A stretch of DNA of 64,000 bases from Schaalia odontolytica (GCF_002847525.1 NZ_PKKM01000012.1:18518-82517), one strand, 5' to 3'. Positions 30,079 to 39,904 are shown, counted from the first letter of the stretch. The notes: a model not told the origin generated them from the sequence alone. Made by a program: numbers and translations.

Positions 30079-32519
30079 GGGGTCTCCTTCGTCGTTGCTG
30101 TCTCTGTTTCGGTGGTGTCGTTCGCTCGGGCCGATGCCTCGTCGATGCCATCGGTGGCGGGCTCGGCCTCGGTGTCTGCTTGTGTCGTCTCCTGCGCGGA
30201 TCCGTCGGAGGATGCCTGCGCCTTGCGCGCTGCTCTCTTGCGCAGTGATCGCCTGATGCCGACGAGGAAGAGCAGGCCGAAGAGGGAGGCGATGACCGCG
30301 GTGATCGCATCCTCCCACCCGGCGCGCATGCGCACGGTGACGGTACGGGAGTCATCGAGAACGGTGCCGTCCGGGGTCGTCACCTTGTAGGTGACCTCGA
30401 TGTCGCCGCTGCCGATCGCCCCGACGGGGACCTCGACGGTCGTGGCACCCTGCGCGGCCAGCGTCTGGGAGAGCGCGGGGGTGGCGCGCAGTCGTGGGTC
30501 GTCGGGAACGAGGGTGACGTCGACGCGCACCGGCCAGGGCAGGTTGTTGCGCACGAGGACCGGGAAGTTCGCGGACTTGTTGATGAGGTTGACGGCCGAG
30601 GAGGGCTCGACGGTCACGGCTGAAAGCATGCCCGTGATCTGGGAGGTCATCGCCGTGGCCGAGTCGAGCTGCTCGGAGGGCGTCAGCTGCGCGGACAGAG
30701 CGGGCAGAATCCGGGGCGTGACCGAGTCGTACACGGCCTTGGGGTCATCGGTCGCGTTGGCGAGCGGCTCCAGCATGGTCAGGGACGAGGCCATGGCCGT
30801 GATCGCGGTGGACGTGTCGGCGTCGAGCGTGCCCGTGTCGACGGTCTGCCGGTCGACGTCGGTCGGTTCACTGGCGGCCATGTCCGTAAAGGACAGGGGT
30901 GAGACCCACCGCGGGGAGAAGAGGGCGTTGACCCGCTTGGTGAGTGACTCGTTGACAGTCGTTCCGCGCGCAGCCGCTGCGAAAATAGTGCGCGACGAGG
31001 AGGGACGCTCCCGCACGATGATCGCCGTGATCGCCGTCAGGGCCTGCTCGGCGTCGAGCTCATCACCGCCGGATGCGTTCCACGACAGGATCGAGGCCAG
31101 GTCGGCCTGCTGGGCGATTGTGCGCGCCCCGGTTCCGTCGGTTGCCGTCTCGCCCGTCGAAGGGTTGACGTTCACGCGCGCGTACGAGGTGAAGGTGACC
31201 TCTTCGGCGGGGGTGAGCGCCGAGGTTGGGGCGATCGTGATCTGGTCGGCAGAGGCGTAGTTCGACAGGAACGCCGTGCCAAAGGTCGTGTCTGCCGGCC
31301 ATGCGACGTTGCGCAGGATTGTGGGACCCGTGTCGGGTGATGTCGTCGTGGTGCCGCTCTGTCCGGAGGCGCTCGCGGACGGCGAGGGGCTCGGCGTTTC
31401 TGTGGCGCTCGCGGACGGTGAGGGGCTCGGCGACGCGGTCGAGGGCGTGGGGGCCACCCATCCGGCCTCGCGCAGGGAGGAGGGGAAGCCCGCGATGGAG
31501 TCGGATGCGCGGTCCCAGAAGCCTGCGTTGCCCGACAGGGCGAGGGCGCCGAGGTCGGCGTCGCCCTCGGGCAGGGCAATGAGCTCGTTCGCGGCTCCCA
31601 TGAGAGCGGACACGAAGGCCTCCGACTGCAGGTCGCGCGAGCGTTGCGCGGGGTCTGTCGCCGTGGGCGCGGGGGTCGGGGTGGGGGAGGAGGACGTGCT
31701 CGGTGCGGCCGTGGGTGTGCCGGACTGCCCGGATTCGGCGTCGGACTGATCTGACTGTCCGGATTCGGCGTCGGAGGTGTCGGAATCGGGTGTGGGGCTC
31801 GGCGAGGCCGTGGGCTGCGGTCCGCGCGGGATGAGTAGCGGGTCGACGGCGAGCGTGACGCCGGAGGAGGCCGCCAGGTTGAGGACCGCGGAGCGTTCGG
31901 CCTGGTCCTGGGTGGCGTTCGAGGAGGTCCAGGGAACTACGGCGCTTACGCGCGAGGCGGAGACCTGGGAGCCGGAGTCCCATACGAGGATTGAGCGGTC
32001 CTTGCCGGAGTACTCGCCAGAGTTGGCGGCCACGGTGACGACGCGTGGGCCCCACTCGGTCGCGTCGGTCAAGGGAAGGGAGGACGTGGGGATACGAATC
32101 TCGAAGGAGACGGTGGCCCCGCGGGCAACGTCGGTGAGGGAGGAGGTCGCGGCGTGCGTGGCGTCCGGTTCGTCCTCGGTGAGCGCCGTCGTCAGTGCGG
32201 CCACCGAGATTGGCGTCTCGTTGGCGACGAACACCTGGAGGGAAATATTTGCGAGTGTCGTGGGTGAGTCGTTTCGGACAGTACCGGAAACAATCACTTC
32301 GTTCTCACTGGTGATGATGCGTGGCGACAGTGAGTTGATCGAGATGACGAGGCCGGATGCCTCGGCCGCCGCGCCCATGACCGCGGGACGTGACGCGTCG
32401 GCCTGCGAGGTCACGGCGGGCAGCGGAGCGGCCCCGGCCTCGTTCAGACCGAGGCCGAAGGGAAGAGCCATCGCCGCGCACAGGACGCCAGCCGCGAGCG
32501 CGCGCCTAGTCACGGCCAT
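30075..32519 (-). CDS. DUF6049 family membrane-anchored protein
   Basis: 814 aa. Start ATG 32519 gives a signal peptide (TRRALAAGVLCAAMALPFGLGLNEAGAA); a longer frame to 32666 overlaps the Nudix gene. The body is a large extracytoplasmic region with a serine/proline/threonine-rich insert (about residues 250-320 and 400-450, low complexity). A C-terminal TM helix and a basic/acidic cytoplasmic tail end it. DUF6049 genes sit beside murJ in actinobacteria (established synteny), suggesting an envelope role; the function is unproven. Confidence 0.85.
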   Translation of the reverse strand: MAVTRRALAAGVLCAAMALPFGLGLNEAGAAPLPAVTSQADASRPAVMGAAAEASGLVISINSLSPRIITSENEVIVSGTVRNDSPTTLANISLQVFVANETPISVAALTTALTEDEPDATHAATSSLTDVARGATVSFEIRIPTSSLPLTDATEWGPRVVTVAANSGEYSGKDRSILVWDSGSQVSASRVSAVVPWTSSNATQDQAERSAVLNLAASSGVTLAVDPLLIPRGPQPTASPSPTPDSDTSDAESGQSDQSDAESGQSGTPTAAPSTSSSPTPTPAPTATDPAQRSRDLQSEAFVSALMGAANELIALPEGDADLGALALSGNAGFWDRASDSIAGFPSSLREAGWVAPTPSTASPSPSPSASATETPSPSPSASASGQSGTTTTSPDTGPTILRNVAWPADTTFGTAFLSNYASADQITIAPTSALTPAEEVTFTSYARVNVNPSTGETATDGTGARTIAQQADLASILSWNASGGDELDAEQALTAITAIIVRERPSSSRTIFAAAARGTTVNESLTKRVNALFSPRWVSPLSFTDMAASEPTDVDRQTVDTGTLDADTSTAITAMASSLTMLEPLANATDDPKAVYDSVTPRILPALSAQLTPSEQLDSATAMTSQITGMLSAVTVEPSSAVNLINKSANFPVLVRNNLPWPVRVDVTLVPDDPRLRATPALSQTLAAQGATTVEVPVGAIGSGDIEVTYKVTTPDGTVLDDSRTVTVRMRAGWEDAITAVIASLFGLLFLVGIRRSLRKRAARKAQASSDGSAQETTQADTEAEPATDGIDEASARANDTTETETATTKETP

Positions 32520-33039
32520 CCCGATACAACAGGTCAAGGGCGATGCGCACGATGCGACGCTCGTTGGGGTATGCCAGCTGGCGTGACACGTCGCGCAGCG
32601 GCACCCACGCGGCCTCCTCGGCCTCGTGATCCGGATCCCCGTCGACGGAGATCGTGCCGGACTCATACCCCATCAGGTAGTGGTGGACGACCTTGTGAAC
32701 GCGGCGGTCGTTGCCGGAGAACCAGTAGTCGATCGATGCGAGGTGGCGGATGATGCGCCCGTGGATGCCGGTTTCTTCGGCGACCTCGCGCAGCGCGGCC
32801 TGCTGGGGGGTCTCGGAACCCTCGAGGTGGCCCTTGGGCAGGCACCACTCGATGCGACCCGCTCGATTGCGTCGCGCGATCAACGCCGCATAGGGAATTC
32901 CGTCACGCACGTCGACGACGATGCCGCCCGCGCTGGTTTCCGCGGAAATCGGCAGGTGAGAGCGGCCAGCGCGCACAGAAGCGGACCGACGCGGGGGTCG
33001 TGGCACCCCGCCTCGGCGGTCAACTGGACGTGCAGGCAT
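32506..33039 (-). CDS. Nudix hydrolase
   Basis: 177 aa. A complete Nudix box, GHLEGSETPQQAALREVAEE plus TGI, lies near residues 70-92. The basic N-terminal 30 residues are probably disordered. Enzymes of this type hydrolyse nucleoside diphosphates linked to another moiety; the exact substrate is not readable from sequence. First gene of the minus-strand run; diverges from cca. Confidence 0.93.
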   Translation of the reverse strand: MPARPVDRRGGVPRPPRRSASVRAGRSHLPISAETSAGGIVVDVRDGIPYAALIARRNRAGRIEWCLPKGHLEGSETPQQAALREVAEETGIHGRIIRHLASIDYWFSGNDRRVHKVVHHYLMGYESGTISVDGDPDHEAEEAAWVPLRDVSRQLAYPNERRIVRIALDLLYRDGRD

Positions 33040-33108
33040 GACTCCACTTTAGCCGGTGCGCGGCCCCCGGTAGTCGGCCAGGGCGCTTTCCTGGCATGCT
33101 TAAGGGCG

Positions 33109-34716
33109 ATGAGTACCCAGTCAACTTCCCCGAATAACGGCCCCGTGACCGCGCAAAACGCCGGAACGACGGACATTCCTACCCTCATGGCGAACGCCAC
33201 GAGGACCTTTGCGGCGCTCCCGCCCGCGATTATGGAACTCGGCACGATTTTTCACGAGGCCGGGGAGGAGCTCGCGCTCGTCGGCGGGCCCGTGCGCGAC
33301 GCGTTCCTGGGAGTGACTCCGCACGACTTCGATATGACGACCTCCGCGCGCCCCGAGCGCACCGAGGAGCTCCTGGCGAAGTGGGGCAACGCGACCTGGG
33401 ACATCGGCAAGGAGTTCGGCACGATCGGCGGTCGCCGCGGCGACCTGGTCGTCGAGGTGACGACCTACCGCACCGATGAGTATGAGATCGGCTCGCGCAA
33501 GCCCGAGGTGACCTTCGGCGACACGCTCGAGGGTGACCTGACGCGGCGCGACTTCACGGTCAACGCGATGGCGATGCGCCTGCCGCAGATGGCCCTCGTC
33601 GACCCGTGCGGCGGCCTCGCTGACCTCGCGGACGGCAACCTGCGAACCCCCGTGTCCGCCGAGCAGTCCTTCGACGACGACCCGCTGCGCATCATGCGCG
33701 CGGCGCGTTTCTCCGCGCAGCTGGGCCTCGACGTCGACATGGACGTCATGAACGCGATGGAGACCATGGCCTCGCGCCTGGAGATCGTCTCCGCAGAGCG
33801 CATCCGCGCCGAGCTCGAGCGCCTCATCATCTCGCCCTATCCGCGCCGCGGCATCGAGCTGATGGTGCACACGGGCGTCGCCGACATCGTCCTGCCCGAG
33901 GTCGCCGGCCTCGTCTCCACGGTGGACGAGCACAAGCGCCACAAGGACGTCTACGAGCACACCCTCACCGTCGTCGAGCAGGCGATGGACCTGGAGACCG
34001 GCCCGGACGGTCCCGTGCCCGCCCCTGACTTCATCCTGCGTTTCGCCGCCCTCATGCACGACGTCGGCAAGCCGGCGACCCGCCGCTTCGAGCCCAACGG
34101 CACCGTGTCCTTCCACCACCACGAGATCGTGGGCGCGAAGATGACGCGCAAGCGCATGAAGGCCCTGCACTTCGACAAGGCGACGATCGAGGCCGTCACC
34201 ACCCTGGTCGCGCTGCACCTGCGCTTCCACGGCTACGGCGAGGCCGCCTGGTCCGACTCTGCAGTGCGCCGCTACGTGGCCGACGCGGGCGACCTCCTCG
34301 AACGCCTCCACCGCCTCACGCGCGCGGACTGCACGACCCGCAACCGCCGTAAGGCCAACTACCTGTCCGCCGCCTACGACGATCTCGAGGCGCGCATCGC
34401 CGCCCTGCGCGAGCAGGAGGAGTTGGACGCGATCCGCCCCGACCTCGACGGCGACCAGATCATGGAGATCCTCGGGCTGCGCCCCTCGCGCGCCGTGAAG
34501 ATCGCCCGCGACTACCTGCTCGAGCTGCGCATGGAGCGCGGGCCGCTGGGCGAGGAGGCTGCCCGTCAGGCGCTTCTCGACTGGTGGGCATCGGACGACG
34601 TGCGCGCCCTCGCCGAGGAGTACCAGGCCCAGCAGGCCCACTGGGAGGCCAAGGTCGCGGAAAAGAAGGCCCGCAAGGCCGCCGCGAAGGCCGCCCGCGA
34701 GGTCCAGGGGCAGTGA
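33109..34716 (+). CDS. cca: CCA tRNA nucleotidyltransferase
   Basis: 535 aa, start ATG 33109. Adds or repairs the 3'-CCA of tRNAs. The nucleotidyltransferase head has LVGGPVRDAFLG and DFDMTTSARP (catalytic aspartates). The linker domain includes RRDFTVNAMA and DPLRIMRAARF. The C-terminal HD domain has ALMHDVGKP. The last 40 residues are a lysine/alanine-rich helix. Among the tRNAs here only tRNA-Ile shows an encoded CCA, so the enzyme would be required. Confidence 0.95.
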   Translation: MSTQSTSPNNGPVTAQNAGTTDIPTLMANATRTFAALPPAIMELGTIFHEAGEELALVGGPVRDAFLGVTPHDFDMTTSARPERTEELLAKWGNATWDIGKEFGTIGGRRGDLVVEVTTYRTDEYEIGSRKPEVTFGDTLEGDLTRRDFTVNAMAMRLPQMALVDPCGGLADLADGNLRTPVSAEQSFDDDPLRIMRAARFSAQLGLDVDMDVMNAMETMASRLEIVSAERIRAELERLIISPYPRRGIELMVHTGVADIVLPEVAGLVSTVDEHKRHKDVYEHTLTVVEQAMDLETGPDGPVPAPDFILRFAALMHDVGKPATRRFEPNGTVSFHHHEIVGAKMTRKRMKALHFDKATIEAVTTLVALHLRFHGYGEAAWSDSAVRRYVADAGDLLERLHRLTRADCTTRNRRKANYLSAAYDDLEARIAALREQEELDAIRPDLDGDQIMEILGLRPSRAVKIARDYLLELRMERGPLGEEAARQALLDWWASDDVRALAEEYQAQQAHWEAKVAEKKARKAAAKAAREVQGQ

Positions 34717-34819
34717 GACGGGGCGCGGGGCGACAATCGTCACGCCCGCGCATGGTGCACCCCCGCTCATGCCGCCGTACTCTGGGAATAATTCAACTTT
34801 TTGTTAGGAGAGTTATCGC

Positions 34820-36286
34820 ATGAGCACGTTCACCCCCGAGAAGGCATCGGCCGACATCGGCGTGTACGGCCTGGGAGTCATGGGCGCAAACCTCGCCCGC
34901 AACCTGGCCCGCAACGGCTACGCGACCGCCGTCTTCAACAGGACCCCGGCTCGCACCGAGAAGCTCATGGCGGAGCACGGCGACGAAGCAACCTTCGTTC
35001 CCGCGTCCACGCTGGAAGACTTCATCGCATCCCTGCGCGCACCCCGCGTCGCCATCATGATGGTCCAGGCCGGCCCTTCGACGGACGCCGTCATGGAGCA
35101 GCTCGCCGACCTCATGGACGAGGGCGACATCATCGTCGACTGCGGTAACTCCCTGTTCACCGACACGATCCGCCGCGAGAAGTGGGCCGCCGAGCGCGGC
35201 CTGCACTTCGTGGGCGCGGGCGTCTCCGGCGGCGAGGAGGGCGCCCTGTGGGGTCCCTCCATCATGCCCGGCGGCACCCCGGCCTCGTACGACCGCCTCG
35301 GCCCTATGTTCGAGTCCATCGCCGCCACCTACGACGGCGTCCCCTGCTGCACGTACATCGGCGCGAACGGTGCCGGCCACTTCGTGAAGATGGTGCACAA
35401 CGGCATCGAGTACGCCGACATGCAGGTCATCGCCGAGGCCTACACCCTCCTGCGTGAGGGCCTGGGCGCCACCCCAGCCGAGATCGCGGACATCTTCGCC
35501 GCTTGGAACGAGGGCGAGCTCAACTCCTACCTCATGGAGATCACCGCCGAGGTCCTGCGCCAGGTGGACGCCGAGACCGGCAAGCCCCTCGTCGACCTCA
35601 TCGTGGACGCCGCCTCGCAGAAGGGCACCGGCAAGTGGACGGTCCAGACCGCCCTCGACCTGGCCGTCCCCGTCACCGCGATCGGCGAGGCGACCTTCGC
35701 GCGCGGCGCGTCCTCCGAGCCCGCCCAGCGCGCGGCCGGCCAGGCGCTCGCGGGAAACGCCAGTTCCCTCGTCATCGAGTCGGACGAGGCCCGGGCCGCG
35801 TTCATCGAGGACGTGCGCCAGGCGCTGTTCGCCTCCAAGATCGTCGCCTACTCGCAGGGCTTCGACGAGATCGAGGCCGGCGCGAAGGAATACGAGTGGG
35901 GCATCGACAAGGGCGCCCTGGCTCGCATCTGGCGCGCGGGCTGCATTATCCGCGCGGCCTTCCTCGACGACATTACCCGCGCCTACGAGGCCGACCCCGA
36001 CCTGCCGCTGCTGCTGGCCGCCGAGCCGTTCGCGACGCGCTTCCAGGAGTGCACGCCCGCGCTGCGTCGCGTCGTGGCCCAGGCGGCCCTCGCCGGCGTT
36101 CCGATTCCGGTGTTCGCCTCGTCCCTGGCCTACTTTGACCAGATCCGCGCGACGCGCCTGCCGGCGGCCCTCATCCAGGGTCAGCGTGACTTCTTCGGCT
36201 CCCACACCTACCACCGGGTAGACAAGGAGGGTGTCTTCCACACCCTGTGGGCTGTCGATGGTCGTCCCGAGGAGCAGTGGTCCTGA
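34820..36286 (+). CDS. gnd: 6-phosphogluconate dehydrogenase (decarboxylating)
   Basis: 488 aa. Oxidative pentose phosphate pathway enzyme producing ribulose 5-phosphate and NADPH. The NADP-binding site is GVYGLGVMGANLARNLARNG with NRT after beta-2. The active-site segments GAGVSGGEEGALWGPSIMPGG and MVHNGIEYADMQVIAEAY are intact. The length fits the long (about 470-485 aa) homodimeric type. Start ATG 34820 behind AGGAGAG. Terminator follows. Confidence 0.97.
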   Translation: MSTFTPEKASADIGVYGLGVMGANLARNLARNGYATAVFNRTPARTEKLMAEHGDEATFVPASTLEDFIASLRAPRVAIMMVQAGPSTDAVMEQLADLMDEGDIIVDCGNSLFTDTIRREKWAAERGLHFVGAGVSGGEEGALWGPSIMPGGTPASYDRLGPMFESIAATYDGVPCCTYIGANGAGHFVKMVHNGIEYADMQVIAEAYTLLREGLGATPAEIADIFAAWNEGELNSYLMEITAEVLRQVDAETGKPLVDLIVDAASQKGTGKWTVQTALDLAVPVTAIGEATFARGASSEPAQRAAGQALAGNASSLVIESDEARAAFIEDVRQALFASKIVAYSQGFDEIEAGAKEYEWGIDKGALARIWRAGCIIRAAFLDDITRAYEADPDLPLLLAAEPFATRFQECTPALRRVVAQAALAGVPIPVFASSLAYFDQIRATRLPAALIQGQRDFFGSHTYHRVDKEGVFHTLWAVDGRPEEQWS

Positions 36287-36312
36287 TCTGAGACTGCGGC
36301 GGAAGCTGCACG

Positions 36313-36342
36313 AGGGGGTGGGTGCGTGGCACCCACCCCTTT
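36313..36342 (+). terminator. gnd terminator
   Basis: GGGGTGGGTGC (36315-36325), 3-nt loop, GCACCCACCCC (36329-36339), then TTTGTG. Eleven perfect base pairs. Confidence 0.78.
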
Positions 36343-36423
36343 GTGTTGCAGCCCATACTTTGGGGTTCTTTCAGGAAACCCGGTTAATCTAGGGGTACAC
36401 CAATCCGCTGAAAGGGCGAATAC

Positions 36424-38772
36424 GTGGCTACTAACAACGGACAGTCTGACTGGAACGACATCATCGAGCCTGGCGGCTCCGGCACGTCAGGGCGGGACTC
36501 GCTGCCCTCGCGGCGCGCGGTGCGCGCCGCGGCCGGATCGCATGCATCGCGGAAGGCTGCCAAGGCATCGTCGGCCGGAAAGAAGGGCCCCGCGAAGAAG
36601 AGGTTCCGGTGGGCCAAGCGCATCGGCTTCGGAATTCTGACCATCTTCCTGGGTGCTTTTATCGCCGGTATGGCCGTGTTCCTCTACCTTTACAACACGC
36701 TGACCGTGCCCGCGCCGGATGACCTGGCGCTCGCGCAGAAGACCACCGTCTACTACGCCGACGGCACGACCGAGATGGGCACGCTGGGCGACATCAACCG
36801 TCAGATCATCGATACGACGACGTTGCCCGACTACGTGTCGAAGACGATCGTGGCTTCCGAGGACCGCACGTTCTACACGAACTCGGGTGTTGACCTGAAG
36901 GGCATCTTCCGCGCCCTCGTGAACAACCTGCGCGGCGGTGCTCGCCAGGGTGGCTCGACGCTGACCCAGCAGTACGTGGAGCGCTACTACATCGGCGAGA
37001 CCACGTCCTACACGGGCAAGCTCAAGGAAGCCGTCCTGGCGATCAAGATCAACCGTGAGAAGTCCAAGGACGAGGTTATCGGTGCCTACATGAACACGAT
37101 CTACTTTGGTCGTGGCGCCTACGGCATCGACGCTGCCGCCCAGGCCTACTTCGGGCACGGCGCCAATCAGCTGACGCTGTCCGAGTCGGCCCTCCTCGCC
37201 GCCGTCATCCCCGCGCCTTCCGCGTGGGACCCCGCCGTCAACCCCGATAAGGCGAAGGAGCGCTGGGAGCGCGACCTGAACCTCATGGTCGAGGACGGGT
37301 GGATCACGCAGGCCGAGAAGGACGCCGCGGTCTTCCCCGAGACGATCGACCCCGACACGCTCAACAGCGCGTCGATGACCGGAACGACCGGCTACCTGAT
37401 GGCTCAGGTGAAGTCGGAGTTGCTCGCCTCCGGCCAGTTCGACGAGGACAAGATCAGCCAGGGTGGTCTGCGCATTACCTCGACGATTGTCAAGGAACAC
37501 CAGGACCAGGCCGTCGCGGCCGCTGAGGGCATGAATGAGGTCGAGGGCTGGGATCCGACGCACCAGCACGTCGCCCTGTCCTCCATGGATCCGGCCACTG
37601 GCGAGATCCTCGCCGAGTACGCGGGCGCGGATTACGAGAAGCGCCAGCAGAACGCTGTCACGCAGGATATCGCGATGGCCGGCTCGTCCTTCAAGCCCTT
37701 CGCCCTGCTGGCGAACGCGCGCCTGGGTGGCACGGTCTACGACACGTACTCGGGCAAGTCCCCGCAGTATTTCCGAGGCATGGGCACCCCCGTCTACAAC
37801 GACGGCGGCTACTCCTTCGGTAACGTCACCCTCGTGAAGGCGACCGCCTACTCGATGAACACGGTGTTTGTGGGCCTCAACGACGATGTCGAGCCGGAGA
37901 ACACGCTCAAGGCCGCCATCGACGCGGGTATCCCCGAGGATACGGTCGGCCTGAACGATGAGCTCCTCAACGTCCTGGGCCCCTCCTCGCCGCACAACAT
38001 CGACCTGACGACCGCCTACTCGACGATCGCGAACGGTGGCGAGCGCGTCACCGCCCACATCGTCAAGAAGGTCGAAGACTCGAATAACAAGCTGCTCTAC
38101 AGCGGCGACGTGGCTCCTAAGCGCGTCTTCGAGGTCGAGGAAGTCTCCTCGATCATGCCGGCCCTCGAGGCCGTCACGACGGGCGAGGGTACGGCCAACC
38201 GCGTGGATGCCTCGATCGCGCGACTGACGACAGCCGGCAAGACCGGTACCTCCTCGGACCAGCTTTCTGCGCAGTTCGTGGGCTTCGTGCCCGGCATGGT
38301 CACCGCCGTGTCGATGTACCAGTCCGACGACGCGGGCAACTCCGTGCCTCTCGACGACATCGGCGGACTTGGACAGTTCCACGGCGGCGACTGGCCGGTC
38401 GACGTGTGGATCGACTACATGAAGCCGGCAACCGCGAACCTCCCGGGCGACGACTTCCCGTGGAAGGTCGAGTCTAACCGCAAGGTGCACAATAACGCGC
38501 CCACGCCCGCGCCGAGCGCGACCACCGAGGCCCCGCAGTCCGCTGCCGAGCCCACCGAGACACCTACCCCCACCGAGACGCCCTCCGCCGAACCCACCGA
38601 GAATTCTCAGAATGGTGGCAACGGTTCCAATAACGGGAACAACGGCAACGGGAACGGTGGCAACGGTTCCAACAACGGGAACAACGGCAACGGTTCCAAC
38701 AACGGCAATGGCGGGAACAATAACGGCGGCAACAACAATGGCGGCAACAACAATGGCGGTCGAAGAAACTAG
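36424..38772 (+). CDS. Class A penicillin-binding protein (glycosyltransferase and transpeptidase)
   Basis: 782 aa, start GTG 36424. Polymerises and cross-links peptidoglycan. A cytoplasmic basic N-terminus and one TM helix (about residues 62-92) precede the GT51 domain with EDRTFYTNSGVD (near 147) and GGSTLTQQYVERYY (near 178). The transpeptidase has SSFK (serine near 420), SMN (near 478) and KTGTS (near 605). The C-terminal 100 residues are a Pro/Thr then Asn/Gly-rich tail of repeated NNGNNGNG units, probably wall-embedded. Confidence 0.95.
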   Translation: MATNNGQSDWNDIIEPGGSGTSGRDSLPSRRAVRAAAGSHASRKAAKASSAGKKGPAKKRFRWAKRIGFGILTIFLGAFIAGMAVFLYLYNTLTVPAPDDLALAQKTTVYYADGTTEMGTLGDINRQIIDTTTLPDYVSKTIVASEDRTFYTNSGVDLKGIFRALVNNLRGGARQGGSTLTQQYVERYYIGETTSYTGKLKEAVLAIKINREKSKDEVIGAYMNTIYFGRGAYGIDAAAQAYFGHGANQLTLSESALLAAVIPAPSAWDPAVNPDKAKERWERDLNLMVEDGWITQAEKDAAVFPETIDPDTLNSASMTGTTGYLMAQVKSELLASGQFDEDKISQGGLRITSTIVKEHQDQAVAAAEGMNEVEGWDPTHQHVALSSMDPATGEILAEYAGADYEKRQQNAVTQDIAMAGSSFKPFALLANARLGGTVYDTYSGKSPQYFRGMGTPVYNDGGYSFGNVTLVKATAYSMNTVFVGLNDDVEPENTLKAAIDAGIPEDTVGLNDELLNVLGPSSPHNIDLTTAYSTIANGGERVTAHIVKKVEDSNNKLLYSGDVAPKRVFEVEEVSSIMPALEAVTTGEGTANRVDASIARLTTAGKTGTSSDQLSAQFVGFVPGMVTAVSMYQSDDAGNSVPLDDIGGLGQFHGGDWPVDVWIDYMKPATANLPGDDFPWKVESNRKVHNNAPTPAPSATTEAPQSAAEPTETPTPTETPSAEPTENSQNGGNGSNNGNNGNGNGGNGSNNGNNGNGSNNGNGGNNNGGNNNGGNNNGGRRN

Positions 38773-38793
38773 CCGCGCGTCCTAGCGCCGAGC

Positions 38794-38826
38794 TGCGGGC
38801 CCCGAGGAGCATCCTCGGGGCCCGCA
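38794..38826 (+). terminator. PBP terminator
   Basis: Perfect 15-bp stem TGCGGGCCCCGAGGA / TCCTCGGGGCCCGCA with a GCA loop. A small second hairpin, CCCGCAGTGC/GTTCACTGCGGG (about 38821-38842), overlaps its end. Confidence 0.75.
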
Positions 38827-38855
38827 GTGCGTTCACTGCGGGAGTATGCGTATGC

Positions 38856-39009
38856 GGATAGGAAACGACGATGCGGATAGGTTACGAACATCTGGATAGG
38901 TTACGAACATCTGGATAGGTTACGAACATCTGGATAGGTTAATAACCTATCCACAAGCGAATAACCTATCCGGATGCGCACAACCTATCCGGATGCGCAC
39001 AACCTATCC
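38856..39009. repeat. Bidirectional 19-bp-period repeat array (five forward, four inverted)
   Basis: GGATAGG occurs at 38856, 38875, 38894, 38913 and 38932, exactly 19 bp apart. The unit is GGATAGGTTACGAACATCT, with the first unit divergent. CCTATCC then occurs at 38946, 38965, 38984 and 39003, again 19 bp apart, with units such as CCTATCCGGATGCGCACAA. The halves meet at the dyad GGATAGGTTA-A-TAACCTATCC (38932-38952). It occupies the convergent gap between the PBP terminator and the rplI operon terminator. The spacers inside the forward half are identical to each other and differ from those in the reverse half. Confidence 0.95.
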
Positions 39010-39115
39010 GCGTGTGAGCGTCTGCGCTCCCACCATGTGCCCTCCGTTGCCGCGCTCCTGAGGGGACAAGCAGTGACGTGTCGTAGACGAACGTCAGATC
39101 TTGCATGCACAGCAA

Positions 39116-39155
39116 AAGGGGTGGCCCCCGCTCGAATGAGCGGGGGCCACCCCTT
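39116..39155 (-). terminator. Terminator of the rpsF-ssb-rpsR-rplI operon
   Basis: Perfect 18-bp stem (39116-39133 with 39138-39155) and a GAAT loop. Read on the minus strand it ends in CCCCTTTTGC, a proper T tract, 27 bp after rplI. Confidence 0.88.
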
Positions 39156-39181
39156 CAGCATTCAACCGATGCGTGAAGCCT

Positions 39182-39640
39182 TCACTTCGCGGCGGAAACG
39201 CGGACCTTGAGGTTCGCGGACACCTCGGGGTGCAGGCCGACGGTCACCGTGTAGTCGCCAACGGCCTTGATGGGCGAGGCGATGATGACGCGACGACGAT
39301 CGATGGTCTGGCCCAGCTGCTCCTTGACCGCGTCAGCGATCGCAGCAGCGGAGACGGCGCCGAACAGGCGGCCGGAGTTGCCAACCTTGCCGGAGATCTC
39401 GACAACGGCACCCTGGAGGGCGTCGCGCACGGCGCGAGCGTCGTCGATCGTGGCGATCTCGTGGCGGCGACGAGCAGCGGCGATCTGGTCGATCTGCTTC
39501 TGCGCGCCGGCGGTCCACTTGGCGGCGAAGCCGCGGGGGACCAGGTAGTTGCGGGCGTAGCCAGCCTTGACCTCGACGACCTCGCCGGCGTGGCCGAGGT
39601 TGGGGACGTCGTGGGTGAGGATCAGTTTCGTGGTAGCCAT
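39182..39640 (-). CDS. rplI: 50S ribosomal protein L9
   Basis: 152 aa. N-terminal RNA-binding domain with LILTHDVPNLGHAGEVVEVKAGYARNYLVPRG in family order (here split over residues 6-37), central helix rich in charged residues, and C-terminal domain ending LKVRVSAAK. Last gene of the rpsF operon, 21 bp after rpsR. Confidence 0.97.
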   Translation of the reverse strand: MATTKLILTHDVPNLGHAGEVVEVKAGYARNYLVPRGFAAKWTAGAQKQIDQIAAARRRHEIATIDDARAVRDALQGAVVEISGKVGNSGRLFGAVSAAAIADAVKEQLGQTIDRRRVIIASPIKAVGDYTVTVGLHPEVSANLKVRVSAAK

Positions 39641-39661
39641 ATCAGCTGTGTCCTTCCCTTA

Positions 39662-39904
39662 TCAGCGGCCGGTCGTGGAGTAGGGCAGCAGAGCCATCTC
39701 ACGCGCGTTCTTGACGGCGCGAGCGATCTTGCGCTGCTCCTGCGTGGAAACACCGGTCACGCGACGGGCGCGGATCTTGCCGCGGTCCGAGATGAACTTA
39801 CGCAGCAGAGCGGTGTCCTTGTAGTCGATCTTGTCGATCTTGGCCGACTTCAGCGGGTTGGCCTTCTTCTTGATGGGCTTGTTGCGAAGTTGGGGCTTCG
39901 CCAT
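39662..39904 (-). CDS. rpsR: 30S ribosomal protein S18
   Basis: 80 aa. Motifs [23 protein letters not shown] and [29 protein letters not shown] are characteristic. The N-terminal [11 protein letters not shown] extension lacks the cysteine motifs of zinc-binding S18 paralogues, so this is the C-minus form. Separated from ssb by about 95 bp. Confidence 0.97.
   Translation of the reverse strand: MAKPQLRNKPIKKKANPLKSAKIDKIDYKDTALLRKFISDRGKIRARRVTGVSTQEQRKIARAVKNAREMALLPYSTTGR

Noticed and set aside
32626-33108. N-terminal extension of the CCA-adding enzyme
   Set aside because: Overlaps the Nudix gene on the other strand and has no family similarity; ATG 33109 fits the domain start.
38856-39009. 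CRISPR array
   Set aside because: Period is only 19 bp, spacers are identical within each half, the array reverses direction, and there are no cas genes.
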